The position numbers and the translations under genes were made by a program. Positions 21,291-34,536 of a stretch of 64,000 bases of DNA are shown here, piece after piece (the first letter of the stretch is position 1; the number at the start of each line of letters is the position of its first letter). This stretch comes from Lelliottia nimipressuralis (GTDB lineage: Bacteria > Pseudomonadota > Gammaproteobacteria > Enterobacterales > Enterobacteriaceae). The DNA lies in NCBI RefSeq assembly GCF_004402045.1, contig NZ_SOMG01000011.1, positions 124,001-188,000 of the forward strand, given 5' to 3'. The notes beneath the pieces are model-generated. The model did not search any database, was not told where the DNA came from, and saw only the letters and a list, made by a program, of their open reading frames with translations.

Positions 21291-23480
21291 ATGAATAGAA
21301 AAACTTACAATAATGTAAAGATATTTATGATTGCCCTGGCACTTTGCCTGATTGCGGTACCTGTCTCCCGTTATCTCTCTCCCCGCGCAATTGTTAATGG
21401 TCACGACGTTTATTTAGCATGGTTACCGCTAAGCGTTATGCTGGCGGTAATTCTGCTATTTGGACGCAGGGCCATTCTTCCCATTTTGTTAGGTTTTACT
21501 GTCACTAATTTATTTTATGTTAATTTAGCACCGCTACAATATTCAGTATTACTGTTTTGTCAGACCTTTGCGTTGTTCGCGGCGTGTGGCCTTCTGCGCC
21601 TCATGCTGGGCAAGCGTTGGCGTTACTGCATCCCCAACAAGCACATCGGTTTACGTATATTCTGGCTCGGTTTTATCGTGCCAATAGGTATTAAGCTGTC
21701 GATGTATATGGCGGGCTATTTGTTTGATTTTCCGGTGACTATTTCAACCTTTTTCGGCGAAGGAACGGTAATTTATAACGTTGTGGATATACAAAGCCTG
21801 ATATGCGCGGCGCTGATTTTTACCATGATGTTCTATTACCCATTAAGAATGATAATTAATCCTCGTTATGCGATGAACTTCTGGCGGCGAAGCGTGAAGC
21901 CCGTGTTTTTTCACAAGAATTCATTATATATTTTTGTCTGGCTGATGCTTTTAAGTTTCATTCTCGTCATTTTATGTGGTCCTTTTGAATCACCCGTCAT
22001 TGCGGGCTATTTGATGCCGCTGATTTTTATTCTTTTTACCTTAGCGATAAGTCGCCTGACCTATGCGCTTATCTCTCTGCTGTGGGCCGCATCTGCGCTC
22101 CTGCTGTTGTCCTACAACTACAACTTTCTTAACGGGGTGGAATCGGGCCATTCGCTCTCCTTTATCCTCTCCGTACTTATCTCTTTCGCCATCTGTTTGC
22201 TTTACATGTCGCGAATTTACCAGCGCAGCGAGTGGCTGAAGCGGGGCTGGCAGGGCAGGGCGCTCACCGATCCGCTGACCGGTTTGCCCAATATTCGCGC
22301 GCTGGAGGATCATCTTGAAATTCACCCGGATGCAAAAGTAAGCATTCTGCGTATGGATAACCTGGAGTTTTTGAGCCGCCACTATGGGATCCTCATGCGG
22401 GTCCATTGCAAACGAACGATCGCCGCGTCGCTTCAGCCGCTTTTGCAAAAAGATGAAGCACTCTTCCAGCTTCCGGGAAGCGAGCTGGTGCTGGTATTGC
22501 TGGGTCCGGAAACCGCTGAGCGTCTTCAGCATATGGTCGATCGCCTGAACAGCCGTAAGATTTTCTGGAACAACACCGGGCTGGATATTGAATTTGGCGC
22601 GTCCTGGGGAATGGTCGAAAACGGCGAAAAGCTGCACCACACGCTGGGGCAACTGAGCTGGCTGGCAGAGCAATCTTGTGGGGCGCACAACGTTCTTGCG
22701 CTCACGAATAGCCTCGAGGCGGCATCAGGACAAACGACAGAGCGCGTGCTGATGCTGGCGCGGATTAAGCATGCCCTGGAGGCCGGTCAGTTCCACTTAT
22801 ACGCGCAGCCCATCCAGAAGGCGGATGGAAGCGGGTACTACGAAATTCTGACGCGTATGGAAAGCGAGGGAGAGATGATTACCCCCGATCGCTTTATTCC
22901 GTTGATTGCTCAGTTCAACCTGAGCCACCGGTTCGATATGTGCGTTATGGAAAAATTACTGGCGTGGCTGCGCGATCATCCTGCAACGCAGGCTGGCGCC
23001 CGCTTCTCCGTCAATCTGATGCCGCTCACGCTGATGCAAAAAGAGGTCGCCGGCGAGATTTGCTCCCTCTTTGAACGGTACGGCATTGCGCCTCAGGCCG
23101 TCGTTCTTGAAATCACCGAGGAGCAGGCCTTCTCGAATTCAGGAAGCAGTATCAGCAATCTCCAGCAGCTACGGGATTACGGTTTCCGGATTGCCATTGA
23201 TGATTTTGGTACCGGCTACGCTAACTATGAGCGTCTCAGGCGTCTGCAGGCGGACATCATTAAAATTGACGGCTGTTTTGTAAAAGACATTTGTACAGAT
23301 GATATGGATGCGATGATCGTGCAATCGATGTGTAATCTGGCGAAGACAAAGTCGCTGTGCGTCGTCGCTGAATACGTAGAAACACCGGCGCAGCGCGAGA
23401 TGCTGCTCCGCTTCGGTGTGGATTATCTGCAGGGCTACCTGATAGGCAAGCCCAAACCGCTGGAAGAATTACGGGCATAA
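21291..23480 (+). CDS. pdeA: PdeA (YfeA), membrane c-di-GMP phosphodiesterase
   Basis: A 729-residue protein. Eight to ten hydrophobic segments (about residues 10-310, MASE1-like) are followed by a degenerate GGDEF domain and an EAL domain. The cyclase signature is lost (LPGSELVLVL where RxGGDEF is expected), so no diguanylate cyclase activity is expected. The EAL domain has EIL at residue 518 instead of EAL, but keeps SVNL, LEITEE, AIDDFGTGY, IKIDGCFV, AEYVET and LQGY, so the metal and base residues look intact. The length equals E. coli PdeA. It likely lowers c-di-GMP and so affects motility or biofilm. A long AT-rich leader precedes the ATG. Confidence 0.93.
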   Translation: MNRKTYNNVKIFMIALALCLIAVPVSRYLSPRAIVNGHDVYLAWLPLSVMLAVILLFGRRAILPILLGFTVTNLFYVNLAPLQYSVLLFCQTFALFAACGLLRLMLGKRWRYCIPNKHIGLRIFWLGFIVPIGIKLSMYMAGYLFDFPVTISTFFGEGTVIYNVVDIQSLICAALIFTMMFYYPLRMIINPRYAMNFWRRSVKPVFFHKNSLYIFVWLMLLSFILVILCGPFESPVIAGYLMPLIFILFTLAISRLTYALISLLWAASALLLLSYNYNFLNGVESGHSLSFILSVLISFAICLLYMSRIYQRSEWLKRGWQGRALTDPLTGLPNIRALEDHLEIHPDAKVSILRMDNLEFLSRHYGILMRVHCKRTIAASLQPLLQKDEALFQLPGSELVLVLLGPETAERLQHMVDRLNSRKIFWNNTGLDIEFGASWGMVENGEKLHHTLGQLSWLAEQSCGAHNVLALTNSLEAASGQTTERVLMLARIKHALEAGQFHLYAQPIQKADGSGYYEILTRMESEGEMITPDRFIPLIAQFNLSHRFDMCVMEKLLAWLRDHPATQAGARFSVNLMPLTLMQKEVAGEICSLFERYGIAPQAVVLEITEEQAFSNSGSSISNLQQLRDYGFRIAIDDFGTGYANYERLRRLQADIIKIDGCFVKDICTDDMDAMIVQSMCNLAKTKSLCVVAEYVETPAQREMLLRFGVDYLQGYLIGKPKPLEELRA

Positions 23481-23509
23481 AAAAACCGGGAGCCAGGCTC
23501 CCGGTTTTT
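23481..23509. terminator. Bidirectional terminator between pdeA and nupC
   Basis: AAAAACCGGGAGCC-A-GGCTCCCGGTTTTT is an almost perfect palindrome with A/T runs on both sides, between two convergent genes. Confidence 0.95.
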
Positions 23510-23524
23510 GTTTAACGGTAAACG

Positions 23525-24712
23525 TTACAGAACCAGTGCTGCGATAGAAGCAGACAGAACGCTCACCAGGGTAGAGCCGTAAACCAGTTTCAGACCAAAG
23601 CGAGAAACCACGTTACCCTGTTCTTCGTTCAGACCTTTAATCGCACCGGCGATAATACCGATGGACGAGAAGTTCGCGAAGGAGACCAGGAACACGGACA
23701 GAATGCCTTCCGCGCGCGGAGAAAGCGTGCTGGCGATTTTCTGCAGATCCATCATCGCAACGAATTCGTTAGAAACCAGTTTGGTCGCCATGATACTGCC
23801 CACCTGCAGCGCTTCGTGAGCTGGAACACCCATCACCCATGCAACAGGGTAGAAGATGTAGCCCAGAATACCCTGGAAGGAGATACCCAGCACCGCTGCG
23901 AACAGGGCGTTCAGCGCAGAAATCAGCGCAATGAAGCCGATCAGCATGGCGGCAACGATAACTGCCACTTTGAAACCAGCCAGGATGTATTCACCCAGCA
24001 TCTCGAAGAAGCTCTGACCTTCATGCAGGTTGGACATCTGGATGTTTTCTTCGCTGGCGTCAACGCGGTACGGGTTGATCAGCGACAGAACGATAAAGGT
24101 GCTGAACATGTTCAGAACCAGCGCAGCAACAACATACTTCGGCTCCAGCATGGTCATATACGCGCCCACGATTGACATGGAAACGGTAGACATTGCGGTT
24201 GCCGCCATGGTGTACATGCGGTTGCGGGACATTTTGCCGAGAATATCTTTATACGCGATGAAGTTCTCAGACTGACCGAGGATCAGGGAACTTACGGCGT
24301 TGAACGATTCCAGCTTACCCATGCCGTTCACTTTGGATAACAGGAAACCAATTCCACGAATCACGAACGGCAGAACACGGATGTGCTGCAGAATACCGAT
24401 AAGTGCGGAGATAAAGACGATTGGGCACAGAACTTTCAGGAAGAAGAACGCCAGACCTTCGTCGTTCATTTTACCGAAGACAAAGTTCGTCCCTTCATTG
24501 GCGAATCCGAGCAGTTTTTCGAACATTTCGGAGAAGCCTTTCACGAAGCCGAGGCCGACGTTGGAGTTCAGGAAGAACCACGCAAGTAAAACTTCAATGA
24601 CCAGCAACTGGACAACATAACGAATACGAATTTTTTTGCGGTCTGTGCTGACCAGCAATGCGAGTGCAGTAACGACAACAAGTGCCAGGACAAAATGAAG
24701 GACGCGGTCCAT
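23525..24712 (-). CDS. nupC: NupC, proton-coupled nucleoside transporter
   Basis: A 395-residue concentrative nucleoside transporter family inner-membrane protein that imports nucleosides (mainly pyrimidine) with protons. Family motifs include [15 protein letters not shown] and [15 protein letters not shown]. Compared with E. coli NupC (400 residues, recalled) it lacks about five residues in the loop after NALFA ([10 protein letters not shown] here). The upstream region carries two CRP-type sites, matching the CRP/CytR control known in E. coli. Confidence 0.97.
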   Translation of the reverse strand: MDRVLHFVLALVVVTALALLVSTDRKKIRIRYVVQLLVIEVLLAWFFLNSNVGLGFVKGFSEMFEKLLGFANEGTNFVFGKMNDEGLAFFFLKVLCPIVFISALIGILQHIRVLPFVIRGIGFLLSKVNGMGKLESFNAVSSLILGQSENFIAYKDILGKMSRNRMYTMAATAMSTVSMSIVGAYMTMLEPKYVVAALVLNMFSTFIVLSLINPYRVDASEENIQMSNLHEGQSFFEMLGEYILAGFKVAVIVAAMLIGFIALISALNALFAAVLGISFQGILGYIFYPVAWVMGVPAHEALQVGSIMATKLVSNEFVAMMDLQKIASTLSPRAEGILSVFLVSFANFSSIGIIAGAIKGLNEEQGNVVSRFGLKLVYGSTLVSVLSASIAALVL

Positions 24713-24807
24713 ATTTGCTCCAAATATGAGGCAGGTTTAATTTTCGTGCACATTCTATGTAACAAGCGAAAAGAAAACGAGATCAAGAACACACTATAGT
24801 TACATCC

Positions 24808-24823
24808 TGTGACGAGTCTCAAA
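24808..24823. promoter_or_regulatory. CRP-like site in the nupC promoter region
   Basis: TGTGA-CGAGTC-TCAAA matches the CRP consensus TGTGA-N6-TCACA in eight or nine of ten positions. It lies about 95 bases upstream of the nupC start codon. Together with the site at 24883 it reproduces the paired CRP arrangement of CytR-regulated promoters. Confidence 0.6.
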
Positions 24824-24882
24824 AATAGTGATCCACAATACATTTTTGTTATGTTAGGTAAATGAGTGAAAAGTTAAGTTTG

Positions 24883-24898
24883 TGTGCTAGTCTTCACA
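24883..24898. promoter_or_regulatory. Second CRP-like site in the nupC promoter region
   Basis: TGTGC-TAGTCT-TCACA matches the CRP consensus in nine of ten positions. It is 75 bases from the other CRP-like site, leaving space for CytR between them as known for nupC in E. coli. Confidence 0.62.
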
Positions 24899-24927
24899 AA
24901 AGAGCGCGCGATTTCTGTTTTTGTTAG

Positions 24928-26301
<1,374 letters not shown>

Positions 26302-26304
26302 AAG

Positions 26305-26330
26305 AAAAAGGAGCCGGGAGGCTCCTTTTT
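26305..26330. terminator. Bidirectional terminator between mntH and ypeC
   Basis: AAAAAGGAGCC-GGGA-GGCTCCTTTTT is a symmetric hairpin serving both convergent genes. It ends five bases before the ypeC stop codon. Confidence 0.92.
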
Positions 26331-26334
26331 GCTG

Positions 26335-26685
26335 TTAGTCGTCATGACCGTGATGGCCATGTCCGTGACCTCTGCCGCGACCCCAGCCGCCGCGACGGTC
26401 GTCACGATCGTTCCAGCCTTCACGGTAGCCGCGCTCATAAGCTTTATCTTTATACCAGCCACGGTGTCTGCCGTTGTCATGTTTCCACCAGCGATCGCCG
26501 CGCCACTCATAGTTACGATGCCAATAGTCACGGTCGCGCCAGTAGCCACCGTCCCAGTATCTGCCGTAGTCGTCACGATCGCCAATTTGTAATTTTACTG
26601 ATGGCAACAGGGTGATTTCGCCCGCAGTGGCGATGAGCGGGGCCGAAGCCAGTAATACCGCTGCAAGAATCAGTGACCTGAACAT
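26335..26685 (-). CDS. ypeC: YpeC, secreted DUF2502 protein
   Basis: A 116-residue protein with a signal peptide ([22 protein letters not shown], cleavage near residue 21). The mature part is extraordinarily rich in Asp, Arg, Tyr, Trp and Gly ([15 protein letters not shown] and [11 protein letters not shown]) and ends in a Gly-His run ([13 protein letters not shown]). It corresponds to E. coli YpeC (DUF2502), periplasmic and of unknown function. The histidine tail suggests metal binding, and the neighbour is a manganese importer, but no link has been shown. The opposite-strand ORFs here are low-complexity shadows. Confidence 0.9.
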   Translation of the reverse strand: MFRSLILAAVLLASAPLIATAGEITLLPSVKLQIGDRDDYGRYWDGGYWRDRDYWHRNYEWRGDRWWKHDNGRHRGWYKDKAYERGYREGWNDRDDRRGGWGRGRGHGHGHHGHDD

Positions 26686-26812
26686 ACTCTTTCTCCTTCA
26701 CGATCGGGGCCTTTGTTGGGCCTGTTAACGCAATATTACGAGTTGGTAAAGCCTCGTTTCATCGCCTCAACTCCGAATTCCTGAATGAGAGCACTTTTTG
26801 CTAAAAGTGATT

Positions 26813-27811
26813 TTATTTTGAGCTGTTCAGAATGGCTTCAATACGGGCCAGTTCTTCGGCGGAGAAATGGCGGTTTTCCAGCATACCCACCGCGTCATCA
26901 ATCTGAGCCGCTTTACTTGCCCCAATCAGCACTGACGTCACATTCTCATGGCGTAATACCCAGGCCAGCGCCATCTGCGACAGCTTCTGGCCGCGGTCTT
27001 CCGCCATGGCGTTCAGCTTTCTTACCTTCTCCAGCTTCTCTTCGGTGATCTGGTCAGGGTTAAGGAATTGACTGTCGCTTGCCGCGCGTGAATCTGCCGG
27101 AATGCCGTTCAGATAGCGGTTGGTCAGTTGCCCGCCGGCCAGCGGTGAGAAGGGAATGCAGCCGACCCCTTTTTCCTGCAACACGTCCAGTAGCGCCTCT
27201 TCCGGCGCACGTTCAAACAGGGAGTATTTCGGCTGGTGGATCAGGCATGGCGTACCGAGGTCATCAAGGATATCAATCGCCTTGCGGGCCAGCTCAGCAG
27301 GATAGTTGGATAACCCGACATACAGGGCTTTTCCCTGACGCACCACATGGTCAAGCGCTTTCATGGTTTCGAGCAGAGGCGTTTGTGGGTCAGGACGGTG
27401 GTGATAAAAGATATCTACATACTCCAGCCCCATGCGTTTCAGGCTTTGATCCAGGCTTGCCAGCAGGTATTTGCGTGACCCCCAGTCGCCGTAGGGGCCA
27501 TCCCACATGGTATACCCCGCTTTGGTGGAGATGATTAGCTCATCGCGCCAGGGCAGGAAATCCTCCTGCAAAATACGTCCGAAATTACGTTCGGCAGATC
27601 CGGGAGGCGGGCCATAGTTATTGGCAAGGTCAAAATGCGTAATGCCCAGATCGAACGCACGCTGTAAAAGTTGACGGCTATTTTCGATAAGCGTGGTGTC
27701 GCCAAAATTATGCCACAGCCCTAGCGAGATGGCGGGCAACCTGAGTCCGCTTTGCCCGCAGCGGCGATACTCCATTGTCTGATAACGATTTTTGTCCGGC
27801 TGATAACCCAT
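26813..27811 (-). CDS. Aldo/keto reductase, YghZ (GpR) family
   Basis: A 332-residue NADPH-dependent aldo/keto reductase of the AKR14 type. It resembles E. coli YghZ (L-glyceraldehyde 3-phosphate and methylglyoxal reductase) throughout. The catalytic tetrad is visible: Asp and Tyr in DLANNYGPP, Lys in ISTKAGY, and His in FYHHRPD. Late NADPH-binding residues lie in SVLIGASKAAQI. It is transcribed divergently from ipdC across about 185 bases and is not found at this place in E. coli. It is probably a paralog-type detoxification or aldehyde reductase; the physiological substrate cannot be told from sequence. Confidence 0.86.
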   Translation of the reverse strand: MGYQPDKNRYQTMEYRRCGQSGLRLPAISLGLWHNFGDTTLIENSRQLLQRAFDLGITHFDLANNYGPPPGSAERNFGRILQEDFLPWRDELIISTKAGYTMWDGPYGDWGSRKYLLASLDQSLKRMGLEYVDIFYHHRPDPQTPLLETMKALDHVVRQGKALYVGLSNYPAELARKAIDILDDLGTPCLIHQPKYSLFERAPEEALLDVLQEKGVGCIPFSPLAGGQLTNRYLNGIPADSRAASDSQFLNPDQITEEKLEKVRKLNAMAEDRGQKLSQMALAWVLRHENVTSVLIGASKAAQIDDAVGMLENRHFSAEELARIEAILNSSK

Positions 27812-27895
27812 TCTTATGACCTCTGGCGCTGAAGAGAAAAAACTGTGTATACGTTTACATTCGCGTGATTAAAAGCAGCATAGCGCAGCCTTTTT

Positions 27896-29655
<1,760 letters not shown>

Positions 29656-30891
29656 TTACCTGTCGTTTCGCCAGGCCATCATCATCGGTTTGCCCGCCAG
29701 CAGGAGCCAGGCGGGCAACATCACGATGCAAAGTAACGGAATGAGGGTGGTATCCGGAACCACCACGGCGGCCATAAACAGGCTCAGCCACGCGTCGCGC
29801 GTGACTACCAGCACCAGCCCCAGAATCGAGCAGGAAACGGTAATCGCTGCCGGAACGGCATCGACGTGCTCATGCAGCATCAGCCCCAGCGCTACGCCGA
29901 CAAAGACCGCCGGGAAGATGCGTCCGCCGCGAAAACCACAGGCTGCAGCCACTACCAGTGCAGCCAGTTTGATTACGGCAAACAGCAGATAATCGGACAC
30001 GCTAAACACCTGGCTGAAAGCCAGCTGCTGCATCTCGTCCAGACCTTTAAACAGCGTCACCGTCCCGCCGATTGCCCCTAAAACACCCAGAATCAAACCG
30101 CCGGTCCCCAGAATCAACACCGGGTGTTTGAGTTTATGCATCAGCCGGTGCAGGCGTGGAAGACACCATACCGCCACCATCCCCAGCGCGATGGCAATCG
30201 CGACGACGATGGCGCCGCTGAAAATATCGGCTATTTGCATCTGCCCGTAGTGGGGCAGGGAGAGGGAAAAATGAGGATGGAAAAACAGGCTGGTCGTCAA
30301 CGCCCCGGCGGCTGCGGCCATCAGCGGGGCAAAGAGTTTATCCCACAGCGGGACATCGTTATTGCTGCTGAGCGTCTGAGAAAAGATCAGTGCCGCAGCA
30401 ACGGGCGTGCCGAAAAGCGCCCCGATGGTGCCTGCGGAGGCGAGAATGGTCCAGTCCAGCGCGCCAACGCGGGGTAAAATGCGTGAACCGAGGAAAACCG
30501 CCAGACCAATATTTACGGCCATGATGGGATGCTCAGGCCCCAGGCTGACGCCGCCGGCCAGGCCCACAATCAACGCAACGATCAGCCCCGGCAGCGCAGA
30601 AGGCGGAACCGGGGCACCAATCAGTGGTTCCTGCGCCGGGTCTGGTCCGGCATGCCCGGGACTGAAACGGATCACCAGGCCTACTGCAATACCGGTCAAC
30701 GTCAGCATCATGATGATCCAGGCAGAGGAATCAGCGCTGACGCCCAGTTTTGCCGGAAGCGCTGTCCATAACATCGTTTGCAGCACTGACGCGACTTTCA
30801 TCACGACAATGAGTATCAGGCTTGAGGCCACGCCAATGATTAACGCCGGGATTGCCAGCAACAGCATGGTTCTGGCTCGCGGGTGGAGCAT
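29656..30891 (-). CDS. yfeO: YfeO, ClC-family ion channel/transporter
   Basis: A 411-residue polytopic membrane protein of the voltage-gated chloride channel (ClC) superfamily. The diagnostic regions [12 protein letters not shown] and [18 protein letters not shown] correspond to ClC selectivity-filter segments. The start chosen is the ATG at 30891 (MLHPRART, as in E. coli) with AAGGAA upstream; a start at 30909 would add six residues. Its stop codon directly touches the ipdC stop codon. Transported ion and role are unproven. Confidence 0.93.
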   Translation of the reverse strand: MLHPRARTMLLLAIPALIIGVASSLILIVVMKVASVLQTMLWTALPAKLGVSADSSAWIIMMLTLTGIAVGLVIRFSPGHAGPDPAQEPLIGAPVPPSALPGLIVALIVGLAGGVSLGPEHPIMAVNIGLAVFLGSRILPRVGALDWTILASAGTIGALFGTPVAAALIFSQTLSSNNDVPLWDKLFAPLMAAAAGALTTSLFFHPHFSLSLPHYGQMQIADIFSGAIVVAIAIALGMVAVWCLPRLHRLMHKLKHPVLILGTGGLILGVLGAIGGTVTLFKGLDEMQQLAFSQVFSVSDYLLFAVIKLAALVVAAACGFRGGRIFPAVFVGVALGLMLHEHVDAVPAAITVSCSILGLVLVVTRDAWLSLFMAAVVVPDTTLIPLLCIVMLPAWLLLAGKPMMMAWRNDR

Positions 30892-30963
30892 GATGATTTC
30901 CTTGTACAAAACGGTATTACGTTACTTTGCACAATCAGCTTTATGGCAATAGTGCAAAAGGTG

Positions 30964-30975
30964 CTGAAACGGTAA
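30964..30975. promoter_or_regulatory. Cra (FruR)-like half site upstream of glk
   Basis: TGAAACGGTAAA resembles the Cra operator TGAAACGTTTCA, with the left half exact. E. coli glk is reported to be repressed by Cra. It lies about 125 bases upstream of the glk start codon. Weak evidence by itself. Confidence 0.4.
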
Positions 30976-31097
30976 AGTTATTCTGTGACGAAGATCGATA
31001 ATCCATGGGCATTCACCTTCCGGTCGTTGTTGTTATCACGCCTTGAATTTACAGTGTCCCAAAAGATTTATTCTGACTTTAGCGGAGCAGTAGAAGA

Positions 31098-32063
31098 ATG
31101 ACAAAGTATGCTTTGGTAGGTGATGTGGGCGGCACGAACGCGCGCCTCGCATTATGCGATGTAAGTAGCGGTGAAATTTCCCGGGCGAAAACCTACTCAG
31201 GGCTGGATTATCCAAGCCTTGAGGCTGTTGTCCTCGTCTACCTGGAAGAGCAGCAGGTGAGCGTTGAAGACGGCTGCATCGCGATTGCCTGCCCGATAAC
31301 CGGCGACTGGGTCGCAATGACCAATCATACCTGGGCATTCTCCATCGCCGAGATGAAAAAAAACCTCGGTTTTGCGCATCTTGAAATCATCAATGACTTC
31401 ACCGCGGTGTCCATGGCAATCCCGATGCTGAAGCCAGAGCATCTGATCCAGTTTGGCGGCGCTGAACCGGTTGAAGGCAAGCCGATTGCGGTTTACGGGG
31501 CCGGTACCGGTCTGGGCGTTTCGCATCTGGTGCATGTGGCTCAGCGCTGGGTAAGCCTGCCGGGTGAAGGCGGCCACGTGGACTTTGCGCCAAACAGCGA
31601 AGAGGAGGGCATTATCCTCGAAGAATTACGCGCTGAAATCGGCCACGTCTCTGCCGAGCGTGTGCTCTCCGGTCCGGGGCTGGTGAACCTGTACCGTGCG
31701 ATTGTGAAATCGGACGGTCGTCTGCCGGAAAACCTGCAGCCGAAAGACGTCACCGAACGCGCGCTGGCGGACAGCTGCATTGACTGCCGCCGCGCGCTGT
31801 CGCTGTTCTGCGTAATCATGGGACGTTTCGGTGGCAACCTGGCGCTGACGCTGGGCACCTTCGGTGGGGTCTATATTGCCGGCGGGATCGTACCGCGCTT
31901 CCTCGACTTCTTTAAAGCCTCAGGCTTCCGCGGCGGGTTTGAAGATAAAGGCCGTTTCAGAAGCTATGTGCAGGACATTCCGGTTTATCTGATCGTGCAT
32001 GATAACCCTGGCCTGCTTGGCTCGGGTGCCCACCTGCGTCAGGTTCTCGGTCAAATCCTCTGA
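31098..32063 (+). CDS. glk: Glk, glucokinase
   Basis: A 321-residue ATP-dependent glucokinase that phosphorylates free intracellular glucose (from disaccharides or non-PTS uptake). The N-terminal phosphate loop is [13 protein letters not shown], the catalytic Asp is in NDFTAVSM, and the glucose-binding motif is [10 protein letters not shown]. Its length equals the E. coli enzyme. It forms a separate transcription unit and ends in a hairpin shared with ypdB. Confidence 0.98.
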   Translation: MTKYALVGDVGGTNARLALCDVSSGEISRAKTYSGLDYPSLEAVVLVYLEEQQVSVEDGCIAIACPITGDWVAMTNHTWAFSIAEMKKNLGFAHLEIINDFTAVSMAIPMLKPEHLIQFGGAEPVEGKPIAVYGAGTGLGVSHLVHVAQRWVSLPGEGGHVDFAPNSEEEGIILEELRAEIGHVSAERVLSGPGLVNLYRAIVKSDGRLPENLQPKDVTERALADSCIDCRRALSLFCVIMGRFGGNLALTLGTFGGVYIAGGIVPRFLDFFKASGFRGGFEDKGRFRSYVQDIPVYLIVHDNPGLLGSGAHLRQVLGQIL

Positions 32064-32070
32064 CACAGAG

Positions 32071-32090
32071 CCCTCTCCGGCAGGAGAGGG
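32071..32090. terminator. Hairpin between glk and ypdB
   Basis: CCCTCTCC-GGCA-GGAGAGGG is a perfect eight-base stem in the 31-base gap between the convergent glk and ypdB genes. There is no T run, so it is better seen as an mRNA 3'-end stabiliser or weak terminator than a classic one. Its stem resembles the CCCTCTCCC repeat found elsewhere here. Confidence 0.55.
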
Positions 32091-32094
32091 CGCT

Positions 32095-32826
32095 TTACAG
32101 GTGCATCAGCTGACGGAACTCTTTCACCTTGCTGCGGCTCACCGGCACCTGAAAATCCAGATCTTTCAGACGCAAAATATAGGTGTTGTTAAACCACGGT
32201 TCGATCTCGCGGATCTTGTTTAAATTCACGCAGAACGACCGGTGACAGCGGAAAAAGTGTGCCGTTGGCAGCTTGCTGCAAAATTCGGTGATGTTCATCG
32301 CCATCACGTACGATTCCCGCCGCGTATAAACAAACGTCATCTTTTCATGGGCTTCGGCATAGTAGATGTCATTGACCGGCGTCACGATGATGCGCTCATC
32401 TTTGACCAGATTAATGGTGTCGTTTTCCCGTACCGTTGGGCTGGCGTTCGCGGGCGCAGTCTGCTGCTGCCAGGCGGCTTCCAGCTTTTGCAGCATGCTG
32501 ACAATCCGCGACTCCTGATAAGGCTTCAGAATATAGTCAAACGCCTCCAGCTCGAAAGCCTCCACGGCGTGCTCTTTCCAGGCCGTGACGAAAACGATAA
32601 ACGGCTTATGGGCAAACTGATTGATGTTTTGTGCCAGTAATACGCCATCCAGCGATGGAATATTGATATCCAGGAAAATGGCGTCGACCCGGTTATGCTG
32701 CAGAAACTTCAACACGTCCAGACCATCGTCAAAGGTACCCACAATCTCCATCTGGCTGTGGGTTTTGATAAGCCAGGTTAGCTCCTGTTGAGCCAGGAAT
32801 TCATCTTCTACGATGATGACTTTCAT
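32095..32826 (-). CDS. ypdB: YpdB (PyrR), LytTR-type response regulator
   Basis: A 243-residue response regulator. The receiver domain carries the phospho-accepting Asp53 (AIFLDINIPS), and the C-terminal LytTR DNA-binding domain spans about residues 140-240 (ERIIVTPVNDIYYAEAHE through NTYILRLKDLDFQVPVSRS). In E. coli YpdA/YpdB responds to extracellular pyruvate and activates yhjX. It begins three bases after the ypdA stop, so the pair is co-translated. The AraC-type gene ypdC that follows in E. coli is absent; glk is next. Confidence 0.96.
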   Translation of the reverse strand: MKVIIVEDEFLAQQELTWLIKTHSQMEIVGTFDDGLDVLKFLQHNRVDAIFLDINIPSLDGVLLAQNINQFAHKPFIVFVTAWKEHAVEAFELEAFDYILKPYQESRIVSMLQKLEAAWQQQTAPANASPTVRENDTINLVKDERIIVTPVNDIYYAEAHEKMTFVYTRRESYVMAMNITEFCSKLPTAHFFRCHRSFCVNLNKIREIEPWFNNTYILRLKDLDFQVPVSRSKVKEFRQLMHL

Positions 32827-32829
32827 GGG

Positions 32830-34536
32830 TTACTCCACATGGGGTAACAGTGATGTCGTCGTATGAACGAGAGAGCGTTCATTCGGGACGTAAAAAGCAA
32901 TTTCGGTACCCGGTTCAAGACGGTGAATATGCAGTCCGTCGCCATAAAGCAGTTTGACCCGGTGGTGCACGTTCAGCAGGCCGATTTTATTCCCGGGCAT
33001 CTCGTTAGACTCCACGCGCTCAATGACTTTTGGATCAATCCCGTGGCCGGTATCGCGCACGGCAATTCGCACGCGGTTGCCGCTTTCGGTGATGCTGATG
33101 GTGACGACACCTTTGCCTTTACAGGGCTGTATCCCGTGTACGATCGCGTTTTCGACCAGCGGCTGGATAAGCAGGCTCGGGATCACGCAGTTGACCTCTT
33201 CATCAATATCGTAAATGACCGTGAGTTTGTCGCCAAAGCGCGCCTGCTCAATCGCGATGTAGTCTTTGATCTGATACAGCTCTTTTTTAATGTCGATCTG
33301 CTCGTCATCTTTCAGCTCGATGTTGTAGCGCAGATAGCGCGACAGGTTGAAAATCAGCTGGCGCGCGGTGTCCGGATTAAGACGAATGGAAGAGGAGATA
33401 GCGTTCAGGGCGTTAAACAGGAAATGGGGATTGATTTTGCTCTGCAACGCGCGCAGCTCTGCCTTATTTGCCATCTCACGCAGTTGTTCTGCACGGGAAA
33501 CCTCAAGCTGGGTAGAGATAATCTGCGACAGGCCGATGGCCATCTCCTGCAGTGAGGAGGTTATCTGATGCGCGTGACAGTAATAAATTTTCAGCGTACC
33601 CGTTACGATGCCTTTCTCCCACAGCGGGATCACCAGCATCGAGTGGATTTCCGGCGTTCGGTGGGCTTCGTCATTGTTTTTAATAATGATTTTACCGTAG
33701 TTAATCGCCTGTCTGGTGGTCGGGCTTATGGTGTCATCGTTGTCGCGATAGTTGTGCTCCCCCACGCCGACGTAGGCCAGCACGTGGTCGATATTGGTAA
33801 TGGCGACGGCATCAGCATGGATGTCGTGGCGGATAATCTCGCAGACCTGACGCAACGATTCCGCGTTAACGTGGCGGAAAAGCGGCAGCGTTTTGTTGGC
33901 GATATCCAGCGCCAGCTTGGCCTGACGCGCGGCGCTGGCCTCTTTTTCCCCTTCAACGCTCTGCACCAGCAGCACGATAAAACCGATGCAAACGCTGCCG
34001 AGGATCATCGGGATACCGATTTTCGAGACGATATCCAGCCCCAGCGCGGTGGTGGGGGCCCAGACGACGACCAGGATCATGGTCAGCGTTTCGCACACCA
34101 TGCCTGCGACGATTCCGGCACGCCAGCGCTGTTTTTTCGGGATTTTGCGGCTGATCCAGCCGGACAGCACTCCGGCGATAATGCTGGTGATAAAGCACGG
34201 TACCGCCGTTACGCCACCGATATCAATCAGGTAGCGGTGAGTACCGGCAATCAGACCGGTGATGACGCCCACCCACGGGCCAAATAAAATCCCGCCGGAC
34301 ATGACGGCGATAATGCGCACGTTAACCAGCGAACCCTCTACCGGCACGCCGGACCAGGTGCTGAACAGGGCGAACAGCGAAAAGATGGCTGTGACGGCCA
34401 GCAGCTCTTTTGGCGAGTGGGCTGATTTGTGCAACAGCTCGCGAAACAGGCGAATGCGGATAAGGAAGAACAGGCAAATCAGCATTAATGCCGCACGGTC
34501 AAAAACCGCCAGCAGCATAGTAAATATTTCGTGCAC
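32830..34536 (-). CDS. ypdA: YpdA (PyrS), LytS-type sensor histidine kinase
   Basis: A 568-residue sensor. The N-terminal 5TM-LYT membrane domain covers about residues 1-200, a GAF-like domain about 220-350, then a LytS-type histidine kinase core. The phosphoaccepting histidine lies in [14 protein letters not shown] (near 370), and the ATPase motif is the NAIVHGI/DTGHGI pair. In E. coli it is a pyruvate sensor working with YpdB and networked with BtsS/BtsR. It is three residues longer than the E. coli protein at the C-terminus. Confidence 0.96.
   Translation of the reverse strand: MHEIFTMLLAVFDRAALMLICLFFLIRIRLFRELLHKSAHSPKELLAVTAIFSLFALFSTWSGVPVEGSLVNVRIIAVMSGGILFGPWVGVITGLIAGTHRYLIDIGGVTAVPCFITSIIAGVLSGWISRKIPKKQRWRAGIVAGMVCETLTMILVVVWAPTTALGLDIVSKIGIPMILGSVCIGFIVLLVQSVEGEKEASAARQAKLALDIANKTLPLFRHVNAESLRQVCEIIRHDIHADAVAITNIDHVLAYVGVGEHNYRDNDDTISPTTRQAINYGKIIIKNNDEAHRTPEIHSMLVIPLWEKGIVTGTLKIYYCHAHQITSSLQEMAIGLSQIISTQLEVSRAEQLREMANKAELRALQSKINPHFLFNALNAISSSIRLNPDTARQLIFNLSRYLRYNIELKDDEQIDIKKELYQIKDYIAIEQARFGDKLTVIYDIDEEVNCVIPSLLIQPLVENAIVHGIQPCKGKGVVTISITESGNRVRIAVRDTGHGIDPKVIERVESNEMPGNKIGLLNVHHRVKLLYGDGLHIHRLEPGTEIAFYVPNERSLVHTTTSLLPHVE

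Noticed and set aside
33568..34287. 239-codon plus-strand frame opposite ypdA
   Set aside because: Antisense to the complete sensor kinase; Asp/Arg/Gly-rich shadow composition.
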